Of a stretch of 25,175 nucleotides of DNA, positions 13,743 through 22,560 are shown one piece after another. Position 1 is the first letter of the stretch; each line of letters begins with the position of its first letter. The DNA comes from DATBFX01 sp036558305. GTDB taxonomy: Bacteria; Chloroflexota; Chloroflexia; Thermomicrobiales; UBA6265. Location: NCBI GenBank assembly GCA_036558305.1, contig DATBFX010000143.1, forward strand, positions 1 through 25,175, in the 5' to 3' direction. The position numbers were made by a program, and so were the translations under genes. The notes under the pieces were generated by a model. It was not told the origin of the DNA. It did not search any database and saw only the letters and a program-made list of their open reading frames with translations.

Positions 13743-16598
13743 ATGCGAGACTGGACCCGACTACGAATCTGGAAGCGCCTGCCGGCGGTCGCGACGTCGA
13801 CGATCGCGTCGCTCGCGACCGCCGTCTTCGGCCAGGGGACGCTGCTGGTGAGCGGCATCCTGGCGGCTCGCATGCTCGGGCCCGAAGACCGCGGCCACTT
13901 CGCCCTGGTGACGCTGATCCCGCTCGTCATTTGCCAGGTCGGTCTGCTCGGCGTCGAGGACGCCGTCACCTACTTCATCGCCCGCGACCGCCGGGCGACG
14001 CGGGCAATCGTGGGGGTGGCGTTCCCCCCGGCACTCCTGCAGGTCATCCTCTGCAGCGCGGCCCAAGTCTTGGTCGTCGGGTTCCTGATCCGGGGCGACA
14101 GCCGCGAGGTGCAACTGGCCCGGCTGGTCACCCTGGTCGTCCCGCCCGCCGTGGTGATCGAGAACTACGGGTTGGCGATCCTCCAGGGGATGCGTCTCTT
14201 CCGCCCATTCAACATCCTGCGTCTGATGCAGCCGTTCCTCTACGCGGTGGGTCTGCCCTTGGCGCTCGTGCTTGCCGCGGATCGGTTGCCGGTCGTGGCG
14301 GTGATCTGGTCGGTGACTCACGTGGTGACGGCGGTGGTGATCGTGCTCGCCACGGCGCGCGCGGTTTCGGCCGACGAACCCGAGATGACGGTCCCCTCCC
14401 GCGGCGAAATCGTCGGGTTCGGGGCCAAGGGCTTTCTCGGTAGCGTGTCACCGCTGGAGACTTTTCGGCTGGATCAGGCGGTCGTCGGTCTCTTCCTGTC
14501 TCCCGTCGCCCTCGGGATCTACGTCGCCTCCCTGGCGTTCACGAATCTCCCCCGCTTGATCGCCTTCAGTATCGGCATGGTGGCCTTGCCGCACGTCGCC
14601 GGACAACCCAACGATCGATTGGCGCGCCGGTCGATGTGGCGGTTCGTCTGGCTGACGGTCGGCAGTTCCGTGGTCATCGTCGTCGTCCTCGGCCTGGCCG
14701 CGCCGATTCTCGTGCCCTTCCTCCTCGGCGACGAATTCCGCGGTGCGGTCACGCCGATGCGCATCCTCCTCATCGGAGCGGTCCCATCCGCGGCGCGGCG
14801 CGTCCTCGGCGACGGATTGCGCGGGCGCGGATATCCATCGGCAAACACGATCGCGGAGATCGCGTCGTGGGGGTGCACGCTGCCGGCGCTGGCGCTCCTG
14901 GTCCCGTGGCTGCAACTCAACGGTGTGGCGATCGCCCTCGTCGGCTCGTCGATCGTCAGCCTCGGCGTGCTCCTCCTCTTCGCGGTCGCCGCCAAGGATG
15001 CCGACGAGGCCACGATCGTGGCACCGGCGCCACGCTCGTTGGCGCGGCGTTTTCGGCCGGCACTGCCGGGGGATTGGCGGGTCGTCCAGCGCTTGATGTT
15101 GGTCGCGGCCGTCCTCGTGGGGGCGTCCGTCGTCGGTTGGCTTGCAACGGTCAAGGTCGAGATCGTCGCCGTCCTTGCGGGACTGCTGGCCGTCCTCTTG
15201 GCGCGCCATCAGGTTCCCCGCTTGCTGGCGCCGACGTCCGCTGCCGTGTCGCCAATCGCGAACCCCGGCGACGTGATCGACCAACGGCCGACGCTCATGC
15301 TGCCGCGGGCGTTCTACTACGTCGGCGCCGTGCTGATCACCGGGCTCGTGCTTCGGGTGACCTCCTTCGCGACGCTGTCGGATTGGTTTTTCCTCGCCTC
15401 GTTGCTCTCCGCCGTCGCGATCCAACTCCTCCATGGGAAATTGTCGTTTTCGGGTCTGCCCCAGGGGCTGATGATCGGTCTCGCGATCTTCGCCAGCGGG
15501 GCGTTCATCTCTTCGCTGAACGCCGCCTCCCCGCTGGCGTCGATCGCCGTGCTGTTGCGCTTCGTCTACCTGATGGTTTCCTGGTTCTGGCTGGGAGCGC
15601 TCCTCCTGAAAACGCCGCGGCACGTCAAGACGGCGATCGTCTGTTGGGCGGCGTCGGCGGCCCTCTCGGGGATGGCGAGTCTCGCCCAACTCCGCTTCGG
15701 AGACGTCATTCCTGGAACGTCCCCCGCCTGGGGACGAATGACGGGACTCGCCTACCACTACAACGATCTCGGCTCGAGTGCCGCCGTCGCCGTCGTCCCG
15801 GCCCTCATCGTCCCCTCACTGCTCGCAACCCGGCTCCAGAAGCTCGTCGGAGCCATCGTGTTTTTGCCGCTCATCGCCGCCGGACTGATCCTTTCGGGAT
15901 CCGTCGGCGCGATGACGGCCACGTCCGTCGGCATTCTCCTTTGGCTCGTCATGGGCCGGCTGGGTCCGAAGTCGATCCTGATCGGTCTCGTCGCCGGCTT
16001 GAGCATCCTGCTTCTCCTCACCTTGCAGCAGGACGCGGGGGCCCCCAGTCCCCTGCAGCGACTGCATGGAACAACGAACACCAACAGTCAGAACTGCAGT
16101 GTGTGCGAGCGGATCGTCACCTACCACGCCGCCTGGGACGCGATCGGCCGCTCCCCGTTCATCGGCGCCGGCATGACGACCGTCACCGCGACCGGCAGCG
16201 AGGTTCACAACATGCTCCTCGGCGCATGGTTTGAGGCCGGTTTGCTCGGACTGATCGGCATGGTCGTCATTCTGGTGTCCGTGGGATTGACCGGAATCGG
16301 CGCCGTGCGCGGCGCGCGGTCGCGCGAAGAATGGGTCATCTGTCTGGCACTCCTCACCTCGTTCGTCTGCTTCGTCGTCGTCGGCATGGCGACCCCGATC
16401 CTCTTCCAGCGATTCGGCTGGATGAGCACGGGGCTGCTGTTGGCGATGCGGCGTCAGCAGGTGGTGCAAACCGCCGGTGCGACCGCGCAGGCAGTGCCCA
16501 CGGGCGTGCCGCGATCGATGCACCGGCCACCACGACGGGAAGGGCAACCGCGAACGGCGTTTGCGATCGCCTCGATGCGCGGAGAAATCTCGCGATGA
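13743..16598 (+). CDS. Fused polysaccharide flippase and O-antigen ligase/polymerase-like membrane protein
   Basis: A 951-residue, almost wholly hydrophobic protein. Residues about 1-415 look like a Wzx/MATE-type flippase: FGQGTLLVSGILAARMLGPE, GLLGVEDAVTYFIAR, a DQAVVGLFLSPVALGIYVAS segment and the helix pairs usual for the family. Two more helices lie near 451-488. Residues about 523-905 look like an O-antigen ligase/Wzy polymerase: GRMTGLAYHYNDLGS (about 664), LSGSVGAMTA (about 717), a large outer loop with a CSVC pair (about 786) and GSEVHNMLLGAWFEAGLLG (about 819). The tail is basic. Flippase and polymerase are normally separate proteins; I see no stop or frame break between the halves. 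ATG 13743 has only a weak ribosome site. The stop overlaps the next start (ATGA). Predicted role: translocate and polymerise the repeat unit. Confidence 0.85.
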   Translation: MRDWTRLRIWKRLPAVATSTIASLATAVFGQGTLLVSGILAARMLGPEDRGHFALVTLIPLVICQVGLLGVEDAVTYFIARDRRATRAIVGVAFPPALLQVILCSAAQVLVVGFLIRGDSREVQLARLVTLVVPPAVVIENYGLAILQGMRLFRPFNILRLMQPFLYAVGLPLALVLAADRLPVVAVIWSVTHVVTAVVIVLATARAVSADEPEMTVPSRGEIVGFGAKGFLGSVSPLETFRLDQAVVGLFLSPVALGIYVASLAFTNLPRLIAFSIGMVALPHVAGQPNDRLARRSMWRFVWLTVGSSVVIVVVLGLAAPILVPFLLGDEFRGAVTPMRILLIGAVPSAARRVLGDGLRGRGYPSANTIAEIASWGCTLPALALLVPWLQLNGVAIALVGSSIVSLGVLLLFAVAAKDADEATIVAPAPRSLARRFRPALPGDWRVVQRLMLVAAVLVGASVVGWLATVKVEIVAVLAGLLAVLLARHQVPRLLAPTSAAVSPIANPGDVIDQRPTLMLPRAFYYVGAVLITGLVLRVTSFATLSDWFFLASLLSAVAIQLLHGKLSFSGLPQGLMIGLAIFASGAFISSLNAASPLASIAVLLRFVYLMVSWFWLGALLLKTPRHVKTAIVCWAASAALSGMASLAQLRFGDVIPGTSPAWGRMTGLAYHYNDLGSSAAVAVVPALIVPSLLATRLQKLVGAIVFLPLIAAGLILSGSVGAMTATSVGILLWLVMGRLGPKSILIGLVAGLSILLLLTLQQDAGAPSPLQRLHGTTNTNSQNCSVCERIVTYHAAWDAIGRSPFIGAGMTTVTATGSEVHNMLLGAWFEAGLLGLIGMVVILVSVGLTGIGAVRGARSREEWVICLALLTSFVCFVVVGMATPILFQRFGWMSTGLLLAMRRQQVVQTAGATAQAVPTGVPRSMHRPPRREGQPRTAFAIASMRGEISR

Positions 16599-17842
16599 CG
16601 CGTCGTTTGCTTTTTCTCTCCCCTCAACCACCGTGGCCGTTGGTCAGCGGTTCGACGATCCGCAACTATCACCTGCTGCGTCAATTGGCCGACCGCGGAT
16701 GGCGAATCTCGCTCTTCAGCCTCGTCAGAGACGGCATTCCAGTCGCCGAACGCTTGCCGCAGTTGGAAGCGATCTGTGAGGCCGTCCGGATGGAACCGTT
16801 CGCGGTCGCGCGGCCCGTGCAACTGGCTCGCGTGGCGGTGGACGTGGTGACTCAATCCGCGTATCATCGTCACTTCTATTGGTCGGATCAGGCTGCCCAA
16901 GGTCTGCACGATTTCATGCGCGCAGCGTCGTACGACGCGGTCCTGTTCGGCATTCTTCCCACCTTTTCGTATGTCCCGCGCGAGTTCTATGCCCGTACCG
17001 TGTTCGATTCGCATAACGCCGAGTTCCTCCGTCTGGGAACGATGAGTGCGAGTCAACCACTGCTCTCGCGCGGCCTGGTGGCGCGTGTGCAACGCCGGAC
17101 CGTGCGCCGGTACGAGGCCGACGTCGTGCGCAGCGTCGCCGCGACGCTGGCCGTCTCCGAGGAGGAGCGACGGTACTTCGACGAATTGGCCCCGGGGCGC
17201 GTGCGTCTTGCCCCAAACGGCGTCGACGTCGAGGGTTTGCGTCCGCGCGGCGGCCTGCCCGGCGAACCGAGATTCCTCTTCATGGGCAGCCTGTCGTACA
17301 GCGCCAATCTCGACGCGCTCAAGTACCTGGTGAGCGACATCCTGCCGAAGCTCAAGCGTCGCGATGCCCTCCTGACCATCGTCGGCTCCCGTCCCCCGGC
17401 GTCGGTCGCGGCGATCGCACAACGGTCGCCGATCGCCACCCACCTCGCCGGTTTCGTTCCGGAGACACGCCCGTACGTTGAGGCAAACCGTTTTCTGGTC
17501 GTTCCGCTTCGCGTCGGTGGGGGGACGCGGATCAAGATCCTCGACGCGCTTGCCCAGGGACTGCCGGTGATCACGACCACGGTCGGATGTGCCGGACTCA
17601 AGGTCGAACACCTGCGGGACGTCGTCGTCGCCGACGATCCGGCCGATTTTGCGCGCTGGATCGATCGTCTGCTGGAAGACGATGAGCTCGCGGGACGCCT
17701 GGCGGAGCGAGGGCGGCAGACGGTGGAACGGCACTACGGCTGGAAAGATATCGGGGCGAAGGTGCACGAGGCGCTCGTCGAGACAAGCGAGCGCGGCGTG
17801 TTGCTGCCCCCAACGAATGCGGTCGAAACGGCAAGTCGCTGA
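16595..17842 (+). CDS. Family 4 glycosyltransferase
   Basis: A 415-residue GT-B enzyme. The N-terminal domain starts LLFLSPQPPWPLVSGSTIRN, with the Gly/Ser-rich loop and HLLRQLADRGW helix common in GT4 enzymes, and the C-terminal domain has LAPNGVDVEGLRP, RFLFMGSLSYSANLDALK, TIVGSRPPASV and the donor-binding VPLRVGGGTRIKILDALAQG near residue 310, followed by GLPVITTTVGCAGL. This pattern is close to the sugar transferases of exopolysaccharide and PEP-CTERM-linked loci. The start at 16595 overlaps the fused flippase stop by four bases; the frame is open further upstream but lies in the previous gene. The donor and acceptor sugars are unknown. It ends 21 bases before the sulfotransferase gene. 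Confidence 0.9.
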   Translation: MTRRLLFLSPQPPWPLVSGSTIRNYHLLRQLADRGWRISLFSLVRDGIPVAERLPQLEAICEAVRMEPFAVARPVQLARVAVDVVTQSAYHRHFYWSDQAAQGLHDFMRAASYDAVLFGILPTFSYVPREFYARTVFDSHNAEFLRLGTMSASQPLLSRGLVARVQRRTVRRYEADVVRSVAATLAVSEEERRYFDELAPGRVRLAPNGVDVEGLRPRGGLPGEPRFLFMGSLSYSANLDALKYLVSDILPKLKRRDALLTIVGSRPPASVAAIAQRSPIATHLAGFVPETRPYVEANRFLVVPLRVGGGTRIKILDALAQGLPVITTTVGCAGLKVEHLRDVVVADDPADFARWIDRLLEDDELAGRLAERGRQTVERHYGWKDIGAKVHEALVETSERGVLLPPTNAVETASR

Positions 17843-17863
17843 GAGCGGGAGGTCGAGTACCAG

Positions 17864-18712
17864 GTGGCAGCGTCGCGTCGGAGTCCCAACTTCCTCTTCA
17901 TCGGCCCCGACAAGTCGGGAAGCACCTGGCTCTACGAGGTGCTGAAGTGGCACCCTCAGGTGTTCGTGTCGCGGGCCAAAGAGCTGTTCTACTTCGACCA
18001 CTACTTCCATCTCGGCGAGGACTGGTACCTGGCGCACTTCGGCGGCGCGACACCGGGTCACCGTGCGGTGGGCGAGATCTCGCACGACTACCTGTTTTCG
18101 GTTGAGGCGGCCGATCGAATCAAGCGCCTGTTGCCCGGCGTCAAGCTCATCGCCTGCCCACGCGAGCCGGTCGAGCGCGCCCATTCCTCCTATCTCTATA
18201 TGCGGAAACAGGGGCGTGTGCGCTGCGGTTTCGAGGAGGCGATCCAAACGGTCGATGAGCTGGTCGACCACGGTCTGTACGCGAAGCACTTGAGACCTTA
18301 CTACGAGCGCTTCGGCCGCGAAGCCGTCTACGCCCCCCTGTTCGACGACCTCAAGACCGATTCGAATGCCTTTGCGCAGGACGTTTTTGGGTTCCTTGGC
18401 GTGGAACGGGTCGCCCTCGCGCCCGGCCTTCGCCGACCGGCCAACGAGGCGTCGGAGCCGCGCTCCTTCGCCGTGGCCAAGCTGGCACGGCGGGCCGGCA
18501 TCGCCGCCCGCGACTGCGGCCGACCCGAGTGGGTGACGACGGTGAAGTCGAGCCGGATCGTTCAGAGGACCCTGTACCGGAACTACGCCAACGGAGGTAA
18601 GCCGCAGCTCGACTCCTCGACGCGAGAACGGCTCAAGGATCTCTTCAAGGAGGACGTGGATGCGCTCTCGGAGCTCATCGGCACCGATGTCGCCGCCAGG
18701 TGGGGTTATTGA
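17864..18712 (+). CDS. PAPS-dependent carbohydrate sulfotransferase
   Basis: A 282-residue cytoplasmic sulfotransferase resembling the heparan-sulfate N-/O-sulfotransferase group. The 5'-phosphosulfate loop is FIGPDKSGSTWLYEVL with K17 as the likely catalytic lysine (family form 'G..K.GTT.L'), followed by KELFYFD, where heparan enzymes also carry a conserved Lys-Glu segment. The 3'-phosphate motif is CPREPVERAHSSYLYM at about residues 98-113. These two motifs bind PAPS, and the enzyme moves its sulfo group to a hydroxyl or amine of a sugar. GTG 17864 is chosen; GGGAGG at 17847-17852 lies 11 bases upstream and the conserved loop starts at once. Its place among glycosyltransferases and 1.8 kb before a PAPS synthase gene argues that the target is the polysaccharide made by this locus. 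The exact acceptor sugar cannot be told. Confidence 0.88.
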   Translation: MAASRRSPNFLFIGPDKSGSTWLYEVLKWHPQVFVSRAKELFYFDHYFHLGEDWYLAHFGGATPGHRAVGEISHDYLFSVEAADRIKRLLPGVKLIACPREPVERAHSSYLYMRKQGRVRCGFEEAIQTVDELVDHGLYAKHLRPYYERFGREAVYAPLFDDLKTDSNAFAQDVFGFLGVERVALAPGLRRPANEASEPRSFAVAKLARRAGIAARDCGRPEWVTTVKSSRIVQRTLYRNYANGGKPQLDSSTRERLKDLFKEDVDALSELIGTDVAARWGY

Positions 18713-18761
18713 TGGGGGCGAGGCGACGGGGGCGCGCCGGCCTCGGAACGGAGGGCCGACC

Positions 18762-19616
18762 GTGAACAATCTGCGTGGTCTGCCGACACGGCTGCGCTGG
18801 CTGCGCGAGCGCCGGCCGGACTACCTCGCCGCCTTCGCCAGCCGGGTCCGCCCTTCCGCCGGGGTTCGCCTTCTCTGGCTGCGCGACCGCCGCCGGGATC
18901 TCAGCCTCCGGCTGGTCGAGGCAGTCGTCCGCCAAGGCGACATCGTCCTCGACGTCGGCGCGAACTGGGGCTACTTCACCTACCGATTGGCGAGTCTCGT
19001 CGGGCCGCACGGCCACGTCCACGCCTTCGAACCCGATCCGGTCGTCAGGCGGCGACTCGATGCCATCGGGCGGGTTTCCGGCAACGTCAGTGTCTATCCG
19101 GTCGGACTATCCGATCGCGACGGGGAAGCTCGGCTCAACGTCCCGCTCGTCGGAGATCATCGGGTGAGTGGGATGGCGAGCGTGGCGGTGCCCCAAGCCC
19201 GAGCGACCGTGCCGCATGAGGAAGTGCCGATTCGCCTGGAGCGCCTGGATGCGCTTCCCCTGGCCGGTGGTCCGGTCGCGTTCATCAAGTGCGACGTGGA
19301 AGGACACGAACTCGCGGTTCTCCGCGGCGGGGAGACGATGCTCCGCCGATCGCTTCCGACGCTGCTGGTCGAGATCGAACAACGGCACCAGGACACCGAT
19401 ATCCACGAGACCTTCGATTTCCTGACCGGACTGGGGTACGCCGGCTACGCGATCCACGACAGCCGGTTGTGGCCACTGGCGGACTTCGACGTTCAACGCG
19501 ACCAATTATCCCTTCTCACGACCGACCGCATGCAGGCCAAGATGGCGCCGGCATACGTTTCGAACTTTTTGTTCTGCGCGAGCAGCATGGACGTCGCCGC
19601 GTGGATCGACGACTGA
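18762..19616 (+). CDS. FkbM-family SAM-dependent methyltransferase
   Basis: A 284-residue methyltransferase. The SAM-binding glycine motif is IVLDVGANWGYFTYRLA near residue 60, followed by HVHAFEPDPVVRRRL, whose Glu binds the SAM ribose, and the FkbM hallmark FIKCDVEGHELAVLRGG and LLVEIEQRHQD. FkbM enzymes O-methylate sugars or polyketide hydroxyls; here methylation of a sugar residue in the polymer is the natural guess. GTG 18762 is chosen because GGAGGG at 18750-18755 lies six bases upstream; the frame stays open to 18660, inside the sulfotransferase gene, without conserved residues. Forty-nine bases separate it from the sulfotransferase stop, so the two genes are probably cotranscribed decoration enzymes. 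Confidence 0.9.
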   Translation: MNNLRGLPTRLRWLRERRPDYLAAFASRVRPSAGVRLLWLRDRRRDLSLRLVEAVVRQGDIVLDVGANWGYFTYRLASLVGPHGHVHAFEPDPVVRRRLDAIGRVSGNVSVYPVGLSDRDGEARLNVPLVGDHRVSGMASVAVPQARATVPHEEVPIRLERLDALPLAGGPVAFIKCDVEGHELAVLRGGETMLRRSLPTLLVEIEQRHQDTDIHETFDFLTGLGYAGYAIHDSRLWPLADFDVQRDQLSLLTTDRMQAKMAPAYVSNFLFCASSMDVAAWIDD

Positions 19617-19617
19617 T

Positions 19618-19635
19618 GTGAGCGACGGCGCTCAC
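19618..19635 (+). other. Small hairpin after the methyltransferase gene
   Basis: GTGAGCG at 19618-19624 pairs exactly with CGCTCAC at 19629-19635 across an ACGG loop, directly after the stop codon at 19614-19616. There is no T-run, so it may only pause transcription or stabilise the messenger before the permease gene. Confidence 0.4.
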
Positions 19636-19705
19636 CCGACTCTGCGGTTATGGATTTGTGCTGCAAGGTGACCGCGCGTTGCCTTGCGTTCGGAAACGGG
19701 GGGGA

Positions 19706-20488
19706 ATGACCATGCCGGACGGCCATCTGCTGTTACCGGTGTTCGGCTTCGTCGTCGGGTTGCTCGTCGGTCTCACCGGCATGGGCGGTGGCGTCCTGAT
19801 GACCCCGTTGCTGATGCTCGGCCTCGGCATGCCCGCCGGCGCCGCCGTCGGCACCGACCTCGCCTACAGCACCGTCACCAAAATCGTCGGCGCCTGGCAG
19901 CACCGCCGCCTCGGCACCATCGACACCCGCGTCGTCCGCGATCTCGCCACCGGCAGCATCCCCGCCACCATCGCCGCCGTCGCTACCCTCGCCTGGCTCG
20001 ACGCCCGCAACGCCGGTGCGACCGATCAGTGGCTGCGCAAGGCCGTCGGCGTCGCGCTCATCGTCGCCGTCGGGCTCATGCTCCGCCGGTTCCTGCAGGC
20101 GCACTTCGGGCAGACGGAGGAAGCGACCCCGGTCGCCTACCGCCGTCGCCGCGTCATCGCCATCGGCGTCCTCGGCGGTTTCGTCGTCGGTATCACCTCC
20201 ATCGGCAGTGGCACCCTCATCATCGCCCTCCTCGTCATGGTCGCCCCGCTCCCATCCCGCTGCCTCGTCGGCACCGACGTCGCCCACGCCGCCCTCCTCG
20301 TCGGCACCGCCGCCCTCGGCCACCTCTTCCTCGGCAGCGTCGACCTCGTCCTCGCCGCCCTCCTCCTCGTCGGCTCCATCCCCGGCGTCCTCATCGGCAG
20401 CCGTCTTGTCGTCGTCGTTCCCCGGCGCCCACTGCAAATCGGTCTCGCCGGTCTCCTCCTCTCCTCGGCGGTCTCCATGCTGCGGTAG
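19706..20488 (+). CDS. TauE/SafE family membrane permease
   Basis: A 260-residue integral membrane protein with about eight helices in two similar halves. The first begins GFVVGLLVGLTGMGGGVLMT and the second GVLGGFVVGITSIGSGTLII; both carry the Gly-rich turn and later a GTD motif (AAVGTDLAYS and CLVGTDVAHA) typical of TauE/SafE. Members move sulfite, sulfonates, sulfoacetate or other organic anions, and some act in sulfate supply; direction and substrate cannot be read from sequence. ATG 19706 is given, but ATG 19712 is equally possible since the G-run at 19698-19704 is better spaced for it. It lies 55 bases before the ATP sulfurylase/APS kinase gene, which makes a sulfur-related substrate likely. 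Codons ending in C dominate more than in earlier genes. Confidence 0.88.
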   Translation: MTMPDGHLLLPVFGFVVGLLVGLTGMGGGVLMTPLLMLGLGMPAGAAVGTDLAYSTVTKIVGAWQHRRLGTIDTRVVRDLATGSIPATIAAVATLAWLDARNAGATDQWLRKAVGVALIVAVGLMLRRFLQAHFGQTEEATPVAYRRRRVIAIGVLGGFVVGITSIGSGTLIIALLVMVAPLPSRCLVGTDVAHAALLVGTAALGHLFLGSVDLVLAALLLVGSIPGVLIGSRLVVVVPRRPLQIGLAGLLLSSAVSMLR

Positions 20489-20543
20489 GCCGGACACCAT
20501 CGGGTTTTTGGGGGTCGCACCCCTCACGGAAAGGAACGATTTC

Positions 20544-22301
20544 GTGGAAACGGACCGCACCTCGCCCCTCATCCCCCCCTACGGCGGCGAACTCGTCAAC
20601 CTGCACGTCCCACTCGACGACCGGGACGACGTTCACGCCCGCGCCGGTCACCTCCCCTCGATCCAACTCTCGGATCGCTCCGTGTGCGATCTGGAATTGC
20701 TGGCGACTGGCGCCTTCTCCCCGCTCGACCGCTTCATCGGCCAGGCCGATTACCGGCGCATCCTCGACGAGATGCGCCTCGCCAACGGCCACATCTTCCC
20801 CATCCCGGTCGCGCTCCCGGTCGACCGCGACGCGCCCGTCCACCTCGACCAAGACATCGCCCTCCGCAACGCCAAAAACGACCTCCTCGCGGTGATGACG
20901 GTCGAGGAGATCTACGAGTGGGACCGCGCCGAGACCGCCGAAAAGGTCTTCGGCACGCGGGACCCCCGTCACCCCCTCGTCGCCGAGATGCACCGCTGGG
21001 GGCCCCTCAACATCAGCGGTCGCCTCCGCGTCCTCCAACTCCCCCGCCACTACGACTTCGCCAACCTCCGCCTGACCCCGGCCCAAACCCGCGCCCGCCT
21101 GGAAGAGATCGGCCGTCGCAACGTCGTCGCCTTCCAGACGCGCAACCCGATGCATCGCGTCCACGAGGAACTGACCAAGCGCGCCATCGCGGGCGTCGAC
21201 GGCGTCTTGCTCCTCCACCCGTCCGTCGGCATGACCAAACCCGGCGACGTCGACCACTTCACCCGCGTCCGCACCTACAAGGCCCTGGCCGATCGCCACT
21301 ACGATCCCGAGCGCATCCTCCTCTCCCTCCTCCCGCTCGCCATGCGCATGGGCGGTCCGCGCGAGGCCCTCTGGCACGCCCTGATCCGCCGCAACCACGG
21401 CGCCAACCACTTCGTCGTCGGCCGCGACCACGCCAGCCCCGGCGTCGATTCGACCGGCAAACCGTTCTACGGTCCGTACGACGCGCAAGAACTCGTCGAA
21501 CGTCACCGGTGCGAGCTCGGCGTGACGGTCATTCCCTTCCACGAATTGGTCTACCTGCCGGACGAGGACCGCTACGAGCAGGTCTCCCGCGTTTCCCCGA
21601 CCACCCGCACCGCCTCCATCTCCGGCACCCAGGTCCGCAACGACTTCCTCAACAAGGGGCGCCCCCTCCCCACCTGGTTCACCCGTCCCGAAGTCGCCCG
21701 CATCCTCGGCGACGTCTACCCCGCCCGCCACGAGCAGGGCGTCTGCATCTGGTTCACCGGGCTCAGCGGTGCCGGCAAATCGACCACCGCCGACATCCTG
21801 ACCGTTCTCCTCTCCGAGCACGGCCGCCGCGTCACCGAACTCGATGGCGACGTCGTCCGCACCCACCTCTCCAAAGGCCTCGGCTTCAGCAAAGAGGACC
21901 GCGACACCAACATCCGCCGCATCGGTTTCGTCGCCGCCGAGATCGTCCGTCATGGCGGCGTCGCTATCTGCGCCGCCGTCAGCCCTTACCGCGCCACCCG
22001 CGACGAGGTCCGCCGCATGGTCGGCGACGACAACTTCGTCGAAGTCTTCGTCGATACCCCACTCGACGTTTGCGAGGAGCGCGACATCAAGGGCATGTAC
22101 GCCAAAGCCCGCCGTGGCGAGATCACCGGCTTCACCGGCATCGACGACCCCTACGAACCCCCGGTCGACCCGGAGCTCACCCTCGACACCGTCCGCGCCT
22201 CGGCCGAGGACAACGCCCGCCGCATCCTCGACTACCTGATCGACCAGGGTCTCGTCCTCCCTCACGGTCTCCCCGCCCTGGCCGAAGCCGTCCACCGCTG
22301 A
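20544..22301 (+). CDS. Bifunctional sulfate adenylyltransferase / adenylylsulfate kinase (PAPS synthase)
   Basis: A 585-residue fusion of Sat (N-terminal, about 1-390) and CysC (about 395-585). The first half makes APS from ATP and sulfate; the second phosphorylates APS to PAPS. Sat motifs: QTRNPMHRVHEE from Q198, with the nucleotide-binding R200, N201, H204 and H207, then GRDHASPG at 293 and ISGTQVRNDFLNKGRPLP. CysC motifs: P-loop GLSGAGKST at 406-414, ELDGDVVRTHLSKGLGFS, DRDTNIRRIGFVA, CAAVSPYRATRDEVR with the phosphate-accepting type Ser, and FTGIDDPYEPP. All key residues are intact, so both halves should work. GTG 20544 is chosen from AAGGA at 20531-20535, eight bases upstream. No CysH, CysI or CysQ gene is present, so the PAPS is more likely meant for the sulfotransferase 1.8 kb upstream than for reduction. 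Strong C-ending codon bias suggests high expression. Confidence 0.96.
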   Translation: METDRTSPLIPPYGGELVNLHVPLDDRDDVHARAGHLPSIQLSDRSVCDLELLATGAFSPLDRFIGQADYRRILDEMRLANGHIFPIPVALPVDRDAPVHLDQDIALRNAKNDLLAVMTVEEIYEWDRAETAEKVFGTRDPRHPLVAEMHRWGPLNISGRLRVLQLPRHYDFANLRLTPAQTRARLEEIGRRNVVAFQTRNPMHRVHEELTKRAIAGVDGVLLLHPSVGMTKPGDVDHFTRVRTYKALADRHYDPERILLSLLPLAMRMGGPREALWHALIRRNHGANHFVVGRDHASPGVDSTGKPFYGPYDAQELVERHRCELGVTVIPFHELVYLPDEDRYEQVSRVSPTTRTASISGTQVRNDFLNKGRPLPTWFTRPEVARILGDVYPARHEQGVCIWFTGLSGAGKSTTADILTVLLSEHGRRVTELDGDVVRTHLSKGLGFSKEDRDTNIRRIGFVAAEIVRHGGVAICAAVSPYRATRDEVRRMVGDDNFVEVFVDTPLDVCEERDIKGMYAKARRGEITGFTGIDDPYEPPVDPELTLDTVRASAEDNARRILDYLIDQGLVLPHGLPALAEAVHR

Positions 22302-22560
22302 TGCCAGGCACCCGAGAAAACCCGAGGAGTCACGGCCCTTTGGCGAGCATCCAGCGTCTGCTCTTTTCCGCCGGCACGACGGCGAAGCACACGGCGGCGG
22401 CGCACTGGGGCGGTACAAAGGTACGAATCCTCGCACTATCGCCGCTGATCTGGCTGCTTTCCGTCGACGCGCAGGGGACCGGTCGATACACTGGGATCTG
22501 CTTCGATCCCGCTTTGCGCCGTCGCCTCGCGATCCCGTATTCCACGAGGATGTGACGATC
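22302..22560. other. 259-base gap before the chain-length regulator gene
   Basis: No conserved protein is encoded here. A six-base stem GGGATC (22493-22498) and GATCCC (22505-22510) lies about 50 bases before the kinase start. The gap is the widest between the epimerase gene and the locus end, so a second promoter serving the kinase gene is plausible, but no clear -35/-10 pair is visible. Confidence 0.45.
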
